NCBI GenBank assembly: GCA_945885345.1
Contig: CAMCYP010000008.1
Span: 1-64,000, forward strand
Length of the DNA stretch: 64,000 nt
Reading direction: 5' to 3'
DNA from: Bordetella parapertussis
GTDB taxonomy: Bacteria > Pseudomonadota > Gammaproteobacteria > Burkholderiales > SG8-41
In this document: in pieces, positions 38,362 through 47,158 of the stretch
How the letters are laid out: each line of letters opens with the position of its first letter
Position numbering within the stretch: the stretch's first letter is position 1
Made by a program: the position numbers and the translations under genes
The notes under the pieces: generated by a model
The model's input: only the letters and a program-made list of their open reading frames with translations
What the model was told of the DNA's origin: nothing
The model's database searches: none

Positions 38362-39005
38362 TGCAATACTTCTTTAATGTGTCGGATCAGGCGGGCGCCG
38401 ATCCGTGCCTTGGAGTCGGTGATGCCCAGGCGCTGTGTGCTGGTGACTTCGAGCCCCGCATACCCGCAGGGATTGATGGCGTGAAAGGGCTCAAGGTCGA
38501 CGTCCACGTTCAGTGCGAGTCCGTGGTAGCAGCAGCCGTTTTTGACACGCAGTCCCAGCGCGGCGATTTTGGCCGCACCGACATACACGCCAGGCGCATC
38601 GCTGCGGCCCTGCGCTTCGATGGCGTAATCGGCGAGCAGTCCGATCACCGCCCGTTCCATGTGCCGCACCAGCGGCCGGATGGTCAGCCCGCGGCGGCGC
38701 ATGTCGAGCAACAGGTAGGCGACGAGTTGGCCCGGGCCGTGATAGGTGATCTGTCCGCCGCGATCGACGCGTACCAGCGGAATGCCGTTGTCGACGCGCG
38801 GCCAGTGTTCGGTTTTTCCGGCGAGACCGACGGTGTACACCGGTGGATGTTCCAGCAACCACAGCTCATCCGGGGTCTGATCGCTGCGCGCCAGGGTGAA
38901 ATCGCGCATCTGTTCCCAGGTTGGCACGTACGGCACCAGTCCGGGCTGGCGCACGACCAGTGGTTCGGCGGCAATCGAAAGCGGAGCTGTGGAAAGACCG
39001 GTCAC
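38358..39005 (-). CDS. lipB: Octanoyl-ACP:protein octanoyltransferase
   Basis: 215 residues. [17 protein letters not shown] is the family signature, the catalytic Lys is in [14 protein letters not shown] and the catalytic Cys in [10 protein letters not shown]. It moves octanoate from ACP to lipoyl domains for LipA. It starts 81 bases from the oppositely oriented secreted-protein gene. The usual upstream partner ybeD is 1.2 kb away, behind two plus-strand genes. Confidence 0.95.
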   Translation of the reverse strand: MTGLSTAPLSIAAEPLVVRQPGLVPYVPTWEQMRDFTLARSDQTPDELWLLEHPPVYTVGLAGKTEHWPRVDNGIPLVRVDRGGQITYHGPGQLVAYLLLDMRRRGLTIRPLVRHMERAVIGLLADYAIEAQGRSDAPGVYVGAAKIAALGLRVKNGCCYHGLALNVDVDLEPFHAINPCGYAGLEVTSTQRLGITDSKARIGARLIRHIKEVLQ

Positions 39006-39086
39006 CTGACCAACCCTGTAGCCGGGCGCGGGGCCCGTGGAATGATGGATAATCAGAATGCATTATAAAGTGATCGGGAGATGGCG

Positions 39087-39581
39087 GTGCGAGTCAATAT
39101 TCTGGGCAAAGTAATGTTGTGTGCAGGGTTGATGGCCGGGATGCCGGTCGTGGCGGCGGAAAGCCCCGGCGATTACGGCGCCAACCTGAGAGAAATCTAT
39201 TTTGCGCACCAGCGCCTGCTGGCGCTGCGCGAGGCCTGTGACCAGGCATTGCCGGCGCAGGCGAAAGCGAGCGAAAAGGCCTATGCCGCCTGGCAGACCC
39301 GCCACAAGGCGCTGCTGAACGAACTGGAGGCACGGCTGACGCTGATGATTCGCCGCGATTCGAAAGATGAAAAGGAATACATGCGCAATGTGGGCAAGTA
39401 TGAAGGCGCGATTCTCGAGTATCGCAACGATAAGCGCGACGAGTTGCTTGCCCAGCCGCGCGACGGCATGGAGCAGTTCTGCGGCGATTTCCGCAATTAC
39501 CTGACGGGATCGGGTTCGGATTTCTACAAGGACTACGCCGACGAACTGCGCGAACTGCGCAAGCGCAAGTTGCCGAAATAA
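39087..39581 (+). CDS. Hypothetical secreted protein
   Basis: 164 residues from GTG 39087, chosen because GGGAG ends six bases before it; the in-frame ATG at 39081 directly touches that site. A signal peptide ends at VVAAES. The mature part is charged, probably helical, with few recognisable motifs (KDEKEYMRNVGKYEGAILEY) and three cysteines. No family is recognised. It and the next gene separate lipB from ybeD. Confidence 0.6.
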   Translation: MRVNILGKVMLCAGLMAGMPVVAAESPGDYGANLREIYFAHQRLLALREACDQALPAQAKASEKAYAAWQTRHKALLNELEARLTLMIRRDSKDEKEYMRNVGKYEGAILEYRNDKRDELLAQPRDGMEQFCGDFRNYLTGSGSDFYKDYADELRELRKRKLPK

Positions 39582-39613
39582 GCGCCCATGCCCTGCGCTG
39601 CAGCCACCGCCTG

Positions 39614-40237
39614 ATGCCGGCCGACCGCACGCTGACGGTCATTTGCGCCATCTGGGGGCTGGCGCTGGTGGCGTCGGGCATTGCGCCTTTTGACCGGCTG
39701 ACCTGGTTCATGGAAGTGCTGCCGGTGCTGATTGCGGCACCGATCATGATCGCCACGCGTGGCCGGCTGCCGCTGACATCGCTGGTGTATGTGCTGGTCG
39801 CGATCCACGGCCTGATCCTGATTTACGGTGGCGCCTACACCTACGCCCGTGTGCCCCTGGGTTTCTGGGTGCAGGATCTCTTCGGTTTCGAGCGTAATCC
39901 CTATGACCGGCTCGGCCATTTGGTGCAGGGCTTCGTCCCGGCCATGGTGGCGCGTGAATTGCTGCTGCGGGTGTTCCACATCGAGGGCAGGAAAATCCTC
40001 AATTTCCTGGTGGTGTGCGTGGCGCTGGCGATCAGCGCGTTCTACGAATTGATCGAATGGTGGTCGGCGCTGGCGATGGGCGCGGGCGCCAACGAATTTC
40101 TCGGCACGCAGGGGGACGTCTGGGATACGCAGTGGGACATGTTCATGGCGCTGACCGGGGCGATACTCGCACTGCTGGTGCTGGGTCGCTGGCACGACCG
40201 GCAGATGAAGCGCTTGAAAAAATCTACAGCACCATGA
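39614..40237 (+). CDS. DUF2238/YjdF-family membrane protein
   Basis: 207 residues with about six membrane helices. NPYDRLGHLVQGFVPAM, SAFYELIEWW and GTQGDVWDTQWDMFMAL are the conserved polar motifs of the YjdF family (DUF2238), whose function is not established. Its 3' end overlaps ybeD by 14 bases on the other strand. It is in the same direction as the secreted-protein gene 32 bases before it. Confidence 0.8.
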   Translation: MPADRTLTVICAIWGLALVASGIAPFDRLTWFMEVLPVLIAAPIMIATRGRLPLTSLVYVLVAIHGLILIYGGAYTYARVPLGFWVQDLFGFERNPYDRLGHLVQGFVPAMVARELLLRVFHIEGRKILNFLVVCVALAISAFYELIEWWSALAMGAGANEFLGTQGDVWDTQWDMFMALTGAILALLVLGRWHDRQMKRLKKSTAP

Positions 40238-40508
40238 CGACCATCGGCAGGTCGCACAACTCCTGATACAGCGCATCAAGCTGTTCGCGCGAAGTGGCGC
40301 GGATCACGCAGGTCACGCTGAGGTACTTGCCCTTCTTGCTGGGCCGCATTTCGAGCGTAGTGCCGTCAAAATCAGGGGCGTGGCGTTTCACCACTTCGAG
40401 CACCGTCTGCGCGAACCCGGGCCGGGTGTGGCCGAGGATTTTCAGCGGAAAGTCGCTGGGGTATTCAATCAGCGACGGCTCAGCAGGGCCGGGATCCGCC
40501 GTTGTCAC
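40224..40508 (-). CDS. YbeD/DUF493-family small protein
   Basis: 94 residues. SDFPLKILGHTRPGFAQTVLEVVKRH and the ending ELCDLPMVVMVL match YbeD, a small ACT-like protein encoded next to lipB in many proteobacteria. Its biochemical role is unknown. It overlaps dat by four bases, so the two are cotranslated. The expected lipB does not follow directly. Confidence 0.85.
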   Translation of the reverse strand: MTTADPGPAEPSLIEYPSDFPLKILGHTRPGFAQTVLEVVKRHAPDFDGTTLEMRPSKKGKYLSVTCVIRATSREQLDALYQELCDLPMVVMVL

Positions 40509-41365
40509 GCCGCAGTTCTCATCTGTTCTTGTTTGAACGACTGGTACAGCGCGTGCATGCGCCGGAACAGCAGGCCGGGTTTGCCGTCGCCGACGGGTTT
40601 GCCATCGAGCGTGGTCACCGCGAGCACTTCCTTGGTCGATGAAGTCACCCAGATTTCGTCGGCGTCGCGTACTTCGGCTTCGCTGACCGGCCGCACTTCG
40701 ATCTGGAATTCGCGGGCGCGGGCGATTTCGATCACTACATCGTAGGTGATGCCCGGCAGTACCAGGTGATCTTTCGGCGGGGCCAGCACCACGCCGTCCC
40801 TGACGATGAATACGTTGCTGGATGAGGCCTCGGTCAGCTGGCCGTCGCGAAAGAGGATGGTTTCGGTGGCGCCGGCATCCACCGACAGCTGGCGCAGCAT
40901 GCAGTTGCCGAGCAGCGATGTCGATTTGATGTCGCAGTTGAGCCAGCGATGGTCCTGCGCCGTGATGCAGGCGACCCCGGACTCGATCAGTGCCGGGGCC
41001 GGCGTCACCAGCGGAGAGCTCATCATGAATACCGTGGGTTTGATGCCTTTCGGAAACGCGTGGTCGCGTTTGGCAACGCCGCGTGTGACCTGCAGATACA
41101 CCGACTGGTCGTTACCGGGATTGCGCTGCAGGATTTCGCTGGTCAGGCGCGCCCATTCGGCATCGCTGTGCGGGTTGGTGATCTGCACCTTGTCGAGACT
41201 GTGCTGCAGACGGGCGAGGTGCTCGGCCATGCGGAACGGATGTTTCGAATAGGCCGGTATCACTTCATACACGCCGTCGCCGAAAATGAAGCCGCGATCG
41301 AGCACGGGAATGTACGCTTTTTCGATCGGCAGGAATTCGCCGTTCAGGTAAACGATGTCGCTCAT
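40505..41365 (-). CDS. dat: D-amino-acid aminotransferase, PLP fold type IV
   Basis: 286 residues from the ATG at 41363-41365. YIPVLDRGFIFGDGVYEVIP is the class IV signature, and the PLP Lys is in CDIKSTSLLGNCM. TEASSSNVFIV and LPGITYDVVIEIA complete the family pattern. It would interconvert D-alanine and D-glutamate for peptidoglycan. A branched-chain aminotransferase is less likely given this motif set and the ybeD-lip context. Confidence 0.88.
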   Translation of the reverse strand: MSDIVYLNGEFLPIEKAYIPVLDRGFIFGDGVYEVIPAYSKHPFRMAEHLARLQHSLDKVQITNPHSDAEWARLTSEILQRNPGNDQSVYLQVTRGVAKRDHAFPKGIKPTVFMMSSPLVTPAPALIESGVACITAQDHRWLNCDIKSTSLLGNCMLRQLSVDAGATETILFRDGQLTEASSSNVFIVRDGVVLAPPKDHLVLPGITYDVVIEIARAREFQIEVRPVSEAEVRDADEIWVTSSTKEVLAVTTLDGKPVGDGKPGLLFRRMHALYQSFKQEQMRTAA

Positions 41366-41416
41366 GATGGTTGCGTCCTGCATTCCCGGGCGGTCGGTGA
41401 CGGTTGAAGTTTAAGT

Positions 41417-42559
41417 CTATTTGAACAGCAGGCGCAGCGTATCCCAGGCGCGGCCGAAAATGCCCGCGACCGGTACCGCCTCCAGTGCGACCACCGGCAG
41501 TTCGCGCCAGGCTTTGCCGTCGATTTCCAGTTTCAGCGTGGCGACACGCTGACCGGGGCTGACCGGGGCGAGCAGCGGCTGCAGGCTTTCCACGGTGGCT
41601 TTGAGTTTGTCACCCTGGCCCTTGGGCAGCGCGACATACAGGTCACTGGTGAATCCAGCTTTGACCATGTCGGAGGAGCCTTTCCACACGCGCAGCTGGG
41701 TCACCGGCTGGTTGCGGGCATAGACGCGCACGCTGTCGTAGAACTGGAAACCCCAGTTCAGCAGTTTCTGGCTTTCGGTGGCGCGCGCTGATTCGGATGC
41801 CGTGCCCAGCACCACCGACACCAGCCGTCGTTCGCCGCGCCGCGCCGAGGTGATCAGGCAATAGCCGGCATTTTCGGTGTAGCCGGTTTTGACGCCGTCG
41901 ACGGTCGGATCCAGCCACAGCAGGCGGTTGCGGTTGGACTGGGTGATGTTGTTGTAGCGGTATTCCTTCTGTGAATACAGCGGATAGTATTCGGGGAAAT
42001 CGCGGATCAGGGCGACCACCAGTTGCGACAGGTCCTGCGCCGTTGTACGCAATTCCGGACTGGGCAGCCCGGTGGCATTGGTGAAATGAGTATTGGCGAG
42101 ACCGAGGCGTTTGGCTTCGCGGTTCATCATCTGCGCAAAGACCTCTTCGCTGCCGCCGATGGCCTCGGCCAGCGCGGTGCTGGCATCATTGCCGGACTGG
42201 ATGATCACGCCATGGATCAGTTCATCAACTGTGACCGGTTTGTTCGGTTCGATGAACATCCGCGAACCTTCGGCTTTCCAGGCGCGGGTGGACACGGGAA
42301 TGATCTGGTCCAGTTTCAGCGATTTCTGTTTCAGCGCGCTGAAGGTGATGTATGCCGTCATCAACTTGGTCAGCGATGCCGGTTCAAAACGTTCATCGGC
42401 TTTCTGGGAAGCCAGCACCTGTCCGCTGTTGACGTCCAGCAGCAGCCAGGCTTTGGCTTCAAGCGCGGGGGCGGGCGGTGCGAGCTGTGCCGATGCAGTC
42501 AGCGGAAACAGTGAGAGAGCGAGTGCGCAGCTGGCGAGGACGGATAAGAAACGTTTCAT
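41417..42559 (-). CDS. dacC: D-alanyl-D-alanine carboxypeptidase (PBP5/6 family)
   Basis: 380 residues from ATG 42557-42559; the upstream extension has no signal sequence, whereas this start gives one ending at TASAQ. Catalytic motifs are SLTKLMTA (SxxK), SGN in SGNDASTALAEAIGG, and KTG in DGVKTGYTENAG. The C-terminal beta domain and amphipathic end (WDTLRLLFK) anchor it to the inner membrane. It trims the terminal D-Ala from pentapeptides. Whether it corresponds to dacA or dacC of E. coli cannot be decided. Confidence 0.93.
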   Translation of the reverse strand: MKRFLSVLASCALALSLFPLTASAQLAPPAPALEAKAWLLLDVNSGQVLASQKADERFEPASLTKLMTAYITFSALKQKSLKLDQIIPVSTRAWKAEGSRMFIEPNKPVTVDELIHGVIIQSGNDASTALAEAIGGSEEVFAQMMNREAKRLGLANTHFTNATGLPSPELRTTAQDLSQLVVALIRDFPEYYPLYSQKEYRYNNITQSNRNRLLWLDPTVDGVKTGYTENAGYCLITSARRGERRLVSVVLGTASESARATESQKLLNWGFQFYDSVRVYARNQPVTQLRVWKGSSDMVKAGFTSDLYVALPKGQGDKLKATVESLQPLLAPVSPGQRVATLKLEIDGKAWRELPVVALEAVPVAGIFGRAWDTLRLLFK

Positions 42560-42978
42560 GTGCGGAAAAAGCCTGATTATAACCGTGCAGGATTGCAGAG
42601 CCTGTGCATCACGCGCTGGATTGCGGGTGAACATCAAGGCAGACCGGACCCTGTCGGCGAAGTTCCCGCATGCCGGTGCTGGACGTTGATCGATGAAGAC
42701 CGGTTCATTCAGAGTGCGGGTGCAAGCCGCAGCCACCAATCAGATTTTCGCGGTCGCAACGGTCCGGCTGTGGGGATATTTTCCGCACACCAGTTCATCG
42801 GTTTGCGCATCCTGCAGTTGACAGACTTTCGGTGCCCCTGCCATTAAAAAATACATTAAAAACAAATACTTATATAATTTCCTTTGATGCTTCCCGATCA
42901 GCCCTTGAAATGGTTTCGTCGGCACCCATATTTGAACCACTGGCGCAACGCGCCATGACCAATTCAAGGAGAGAACTC
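42560..42978. other. 419-base intergenic region between dacC and hsp20
   Basis: No convincing gene is present. The right part is AT-rich (42845-42885) and includes TTGACA at 42818 and TATAAT at 42873, which are not properly spaced to each other. The clear signal is the heat-shock-type promoter at 42904-42931. The divergent dacC promoter should also lie here, but I could not place it. Confidence 0.5.
42904..42931 (+). promoter_or_regulatory. Sigma-32 (RpoH) type heat-shock promoter of hsp20
   Basis: CTTGAAA (42904-42910), a 13-base spacer and ACCCATAT (42924-42931) compare with the consensus CTTGAAA-N(11-15)-CCCCATNT: a perfect -35 and 7 of 8 in the -10. It starts 75 bases before the ATG of an Hsp20 gene, which fits its expected control. 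Confidence 0.75.
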
Positions 42979-43410
42979 ATGCTCAACGTTACCCGCTATA
43001 CCCCGTTTGACGATTCCTTCGACGAACTGCTGCGCGGTTTTTTTGTGCGCCCGATGGCTTTTGAAGGTGCGGCGCCGCAGACGGCACAGTCTTTCCGCGT
43101 CGATGTGCGTGAAGATGACAATGCCTACACCGTGCATGCCGATATTCCCGGCGTCAAAAAGGAAGACATCCACGTCACCATCGATGCCGACCAGATCGCA
43201 ATCAGCGCCGAAACGCGCAATGAACGCGAGGTCAGGGAAGGCGAGCGCGTGCTGCGCGCAGAGCGCCACTACGGCAAGGTCTACCGCGCGTTCACGCTGG
43301 GCCAGGCTGTCGATGAAGACAAAGCCGTGGCCAAGTATGCGGACGGCGTGCTGGAACTGACGCTGCCGAAAAAAGCTGCGGTCAGCGCGCGGCGCCTGTC
43401 CATCAACTGA
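42979..43410 (+). CDS. Hsp20/alpha-crystallin small heat-shock protein
   Basis: 143 residues from ATG 42979, with AAGGAGAG seven bases upstream. The alpha-crystallin domain spans about 38-130 (FRVDVREDDNAYTVHADIPG, with YADGVLELTLPKK near the end). The C-terminal ARRLSIN resembles the I-x-I anchor only loosely. It holds unfolding proteins during heat stress as large oligomers. It has its own sigma-32-like promoter and a strong terminator, so it is monocistronic. Confidence 0.92.
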   Translation: MLNVTRYTPFDDSFDELLRGFFVRPMAFEGAAPQTAQSFRVDVREDDNAYTVHADIPGVKKEDIHVTIDADQIAISAETRNEREVREGERVLRAERHYGKVYRAFTLGQAVDEDKAVAKYADGVLELTLPKKAAVSARRLSIN

Positions 43411-43432
43411 ACCGACGGGTAATCTGCCGTGA

Positions 43433-44425
<993 letters not shown>

Positions 44426-44439
44426 TCCGCAACCACAGC

Positions 44440-45093
44440 ATGACCCGCAATGTGGCGTGGATCTTTGATCTCGACAACACCCTGCACAATGCAACGCCGC
44501 ATATTTTTCCGCATATCAACCGTGCGATGACCGCTTACCTGCAACAGCATTTGCAAATCGACGAGCAGGCGGCCGGTGAACTGCGGCGCCATTACTGGCA
44601 GCGTTACGGTGCAACCCTGCTCGGCCTGATCCGTCACCACGACACCGATCCCCGGCATTTCCTGTGGCATACCCACCAGTTTCCGGACCTGCGGCGCATG
44701 GTCGTCGGTGAACCGCTGCTGCGCCACGCGTTGCGCCGGCTGCCGGGGAGAAAATTCGTGTTTTCCAATGCGCCGGTGCATTACGCGAAAGCCGTGCTGC
44801 GCATTCTCGGCATAGGTGACCTGTTTGATGCGGTGTTCTCAATCGAGCGTGTGCGTTTCCGCCCCAAGCCAGATGCCTATGGTTTTCTGCGCCTGTGCCG
44901 TGCGCATCAACTGCGGCCGCGGCGCTGTATCATGGTCGAGGATTCGCTGGAAAACCTGCGCACCGCAAAAAGGCTGGGCATGAAAACGGTCTGGATATCA
45001 AGGACGAAGCGAGTGCCGGCTTATGTCGATGTGCACGTAGCCGGGATTTCCGGGATTTCCAATCACGCAACAATACTGTATCGGGCCTGTTAA
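44440..45093 (+). CDS. HAD-superfamily pyrimidine 5'-nucleotidase, C-terminus possibly altered by an element
   Basis: 217 residues. Motif I is IFDLDNTLHNA (D10, D12), motif II lies in FVFSNAP, and the Lys and acidic motif are FRPKPDAYGF and IMVEDSLENL. These fit the pyrimidine 5'-nucleotidase group that follows argB in betaproteobacteria. After VPAYVDVHV the tail reads AGISGISNHATILYRAC, and its last codons and stop lie inside the terminal repeat of the 45083-45349 element. The native end was therefore probably replaced, though all catalytic parts are intact. Confidence 0.85.
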   Translation: MTRNVAWIFDLDNTLHNATPHIFPHINRAMTAYLQQHLQIDEQAAGELRRHYWQRYGATLLGLIRHHDTDPRHFLWHTHQFPDLRRMVVGEPLLRHALRRLPGRKFVFSNAPVHYAKAVLRILGIGDLFDAVFSIERVRFRPKPDAYGFLRLCRAHQLRPRRCIMVEDSLENLRTAKRLGMKTVWISRTKRVPAYVDVHVAGISGISNHATILYRAC

Positions 45094-45349
45094 CCATTAC
45101 TTCATGAGTGCGACGGCGACGATTTGGCCCCAGGACGCGAAGCGCCGAGCGCGGTTTGCCCGTAGGCAAATGAGCGAAGGTGCGACAATGGGCTGGAGCC
45201 AAATCGTCCCGTCCCTACGGGTTGTGGCTAAAATCGCCACTGGCGGCGTTGCTTGTCTTGCCCATATTCTCGATATGGGCTGCGGCAAGCGCCTTGCCAT
45301 TGACGATTTTAGCCACAACGCATCTCACGAAGTAATGGTTAACAGGCCC
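45083..45349. mobile_element. 267-bp MITE-like element with 25-bp terminal inverted repeats
   Basis: The left end begins GGGCCTGTTAACCATTACTT (45083) and the right end (45325-45349) is its inverse; over 25 bases only one position differs. Inside are nested stems: GACGATTTGGC/GCCAAATCGTC (45118-45128 with 45198-45208), GTTGTGGCTAAAATCG and its inverse (45221-45236 with 45304-45319), and CCCATAT/ATATGGG (45261-45279). It encodes no protein and ends 12 bases before slmA. A 38-base piece of the same end is at 46306-46343. Confidence 0.82.
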
Positions 45350-45361
45350 TAAAGGAAGCGC

Positions 45362-45946
45362 ATGGCACGCAGCGGCGAACGCAAGTCACAGATTCTGCAG
45401 ACCCTCGCGCAAATGCTCGAGGGACCGTCGGCGGAACGCATCACCACGGCAGCGCTCGCGGCACGCATTGAGGTTTCCGAAGCGGCGCTCTACCGCCACT
45501 TCAAGGGCAAGGCCGACATGTTTGCCGGCCTCATTGATTTCGTCGAGCAGACGCTGTTTTCCCTGATCAACAAGATCACCAGCGAAGAGCAGAGCGGACT
45601 GCGCCAGACCGAGGCGATCATGACCATGCTGCTCGGCTTTGCGCAGAAAAACCGCGGCATGACGCGGGTGCTGATCGGCGACGCGCTGGTCACCGAGGAT
45701 GATGCGCTGCAGGCGCGCATCAACCAGATCCACGACCGCATTGAGACCGCACTGAAGCAGGCATTGCGCTTCGCAGTGACGCAGAAGGAAGTGGCGGACG
45801 ACGTCGACCTCGCGGCGCAGGCCAATGCGCTGATGAGTTTTGTCGCCGGGCGCTGGCACCAGTATGCAAAAAGCGGATTCCGCCGCGATCCGGCGGAATT
45901 CTGGCAGAAGCAATGGAAGCAGCTGATGGAAGGCGTGCTCGCCTGA
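45362..45946 (+). CDS. slmA: SlmA nucleoid-occlusion factor (TetR family)
   Basis: 194 residues. The N-terminal helix-turn-helix includes ITTAALAARIEVSEAALYRHFKGKADMF, with SlmA-specific features such as RKSQILQTLAQMLE and the ending FWQKQWKQLMEGVLA. SlmA binds chromosomal sites and blocks FtsZ ring assembly over the nucleoid. It normally follows argB and the HAD gene; here the MITE-like element lies between, 12 bases from the ATG, and must provide or disturb its leader. Confidence 0.88.
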   Translation: MARSGERKSQILQTLAQMLEGPSAERITTAALAARIEVSEAALYRHFKGKADMFAGLIDFVEQTLFSLINKITSEEQSGLRQTEAIMTMLLGFAQKNRGMTRVLIGDALVTEDDALQARINQIHDRIETALKQALRFAVTQKEVADDVDLAAQANALMSFVAGRWHQYAKSGFRRDPAEFWQKQWKQLMEGVLA

Positions 45947-45981
45947 TCGTTTATCCGGAAATTCAAGACGAGGAGTAAGCC

Positions 45982-46308
45982 ATGGCGGAAGTGACTACAC
46001 AGCAACTCGCGCAACTGATGAGCGGCGTGGCGCGGGCTCAGCTGGCAATAATCGACTCGATCGAAAACTCGAAAGCCGGCTTCAAATTCACCCATGTCCG
46101 GCCGACGCTGGAAACCGCGTCGCGGATCCGTTCCAATCACGCGGAAACCCTGGCCGACTTTCCGTCGCGCCTGCTGCTGCAGATGATCAGCCGCAATGCG
46201 CCGGATCTGGATCGTGTGACGCGTGATCTCGAAGCGCTGGTCAGCGGCAGTCCTGCGGCGACGGGTGGCGGCCCTGCCGCCGCTGATTCACTGGATATGA
46301 CGACCTAG
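45982..46308 (+). CDS. Small hypothetical protein
   Basis: 108 residues with a good GGAG site before the ATG. It is probably helical and cytoplasmic; sequence such as KFTHVRPTLETASRIRSNHAETLADFPSRLLLQ shows no known motif. The C-terminal 25 residues are Gly/Ala-rich. The TAG stop is the first triplet of the element fragment at 46306, so the original end may be lost. It is 35 bases after slmA and probably cotranscribed. Confidence 0.6.
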   Translation: MAEVTTQQLAQLMSGVARAQLAIIDSIENSKAGFKFTHVRPTLETASRIRSNHAETLADFPSRLLLQMISRNAPDLDRVTRDLEALVSGSPAATGGGPAAADSLDMTT

Positions 46309-46343
46309 GGCCTGTTAACCATTACTTCGTGAGTGCGACGGCG
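46306..46343. repeat. Solitary end of the 267-bp MITE-like element
   Basis: TAGGGCCTGTTAACCATTAC and the bases up to GTGCGACGGCG match the left end of the element at 45083 over about 35 bases with a single difference. No matching right end follows: moeB coding sequence begins at 46344. It separates the convergent small hypothetical gene and moeB, and supplies the former's stop codon. Confidence 0.75.
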
Positions 46344-47093
46344 CTAGCGCCCGGCGCAGACCGCGCAGGCAGGATCTTTTTTCAGGTTGATGGTACGCAC
46401 ACCCATGTTCAGTGCGTCGAGCAGCAATAGTTTGCCGGTCAAGGGCTCACCGGCACCAATCAGGATTTTCAGCGCTTCGGCGGCCTGCATGGCGCCGATG
46501 ATGCCGACCAGCGGCGCGAACACCCCCATCACCGCACAGCGCATTTCTTCCATTTCCCCCGCTTCCGGAAACAGGCAGGCATAACACGGCGCATTGTTGT
46601 CGCGCAGATCGAATACTGCGAGCTGCCCGTCAAAACGGATGCCGGCACCTGATACCAGCGGTTTGCGCACCTCTACGCAGGCGCGGTTGACCGCGTGGCG
46701 GGTCGCGAAATTGTCGCTGCCGTCGAGCACCACGTCGGCAGATGCCACCAGTGACTGCAATTGTTCGCCGGCCACCCGTTCGGGCACCGCATTGATGCGG
46801 ATCGCGGGATTGAGCCCGTGCAGCGTGTCGCGCGCTGAATCCACTTTCCTGGCGCCGACCGCAGACTCGCGATGCACGATCTGGCGCTGCAGGTTGGTGA
46901 GGTCCACGGTGTCACCATCGCAGATCGTCAGCGTGCCGACACCCGCGGAGGCCAGGTACAGGGCCGCCGGCGAACCGAGGCCGCCGGCGCCGATCACCAG
47001 CGCATGTGCATCAAGCAGGCGCTGCTGGCCCTCAATGCCGATTTCCGGCAGCAGGATGTGCCGGCTGTAGCGCAGTAGCTGATGGTCGTCCAT
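46344..47093 (-). CDS. moeB: MoeB/ThiF-family adenylyltransferase (E1-like)
   Basis: 249 residues. The ATP loop is VIGAGGLGSPAALYLASAG, the Arg finger region is DLTNLQRQIVH, and the Zn-binding pairs are CYAC and CAVC. Such proteins adenylate the C-terminal Gly-Gly of MoaD or ThiS. HesA-type names are also used, and the partner cannot be fixed without a neighbouring moaD/thiS. It would supply molybdopterin for enzymes such as IorB. It is last in the gpmI-envC-ctpA-moeB run, 65 bases after ctpA with a terminator between. Confidence 0.87.
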   Translation of the reverse strand: MDDHQLLRYSRHILLPEIGIEGQQRLLDAHALVIGAGGLGSPAALYLASAGVGTLTICDGDTVDLTNLQRQIVHRESAVGARKVDSARDTLHGLNPAIRINAVPERVAGEQLQSLVASADVVLDGSDNFATRHAVNRACVEVRKPLVSGAGIRFDGQLAVFDLRDNNAPCYACLFPEAGEMEEMRCAVMGVFAPLVGIIGAMQAAEALKILIGAGEPLTGKLLLLDALNMGVRTINLKKDPACAVCAGR

Positions 47094-47104
47094 GGCGCGA
47101 CTCT

Positions 47105-47137
47105 ATCTAAAACAACAACGCCCGGCAGGGCCGGGCG
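47105..47137 (-). terminator. Probable rho-independent terminator after ctpA
   Basis: Read on the minus strand, CGCCCGGC and GCCGGGCG form an 8-base GC-rich stem (47120-47137), followed by TTGTTGTTTT (47119-47110). It lies 21 bases beyond the ctpA stop and just before the moeB start, so moeB may be only partly cotranscribed. Confidence 0.65.
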
Positions 47138-47158
47138 CTGGTTGCGGGTGGTTGAGGC

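Noticed and set aside
42560-42847. Open frame of 95 codons between dacC and hsp20
   Set aside because: No ribosome-binding site, no motif, and it overlaps the region needed for divergent promoters.
42818-42878. TTGACA (42818) and TATAAT (42873) as one sigma-70 promoter for hsp20
   Set aside because: They are about 49 bases apart and cannot form one promoter; neither has a good partner at 16-18 bases.
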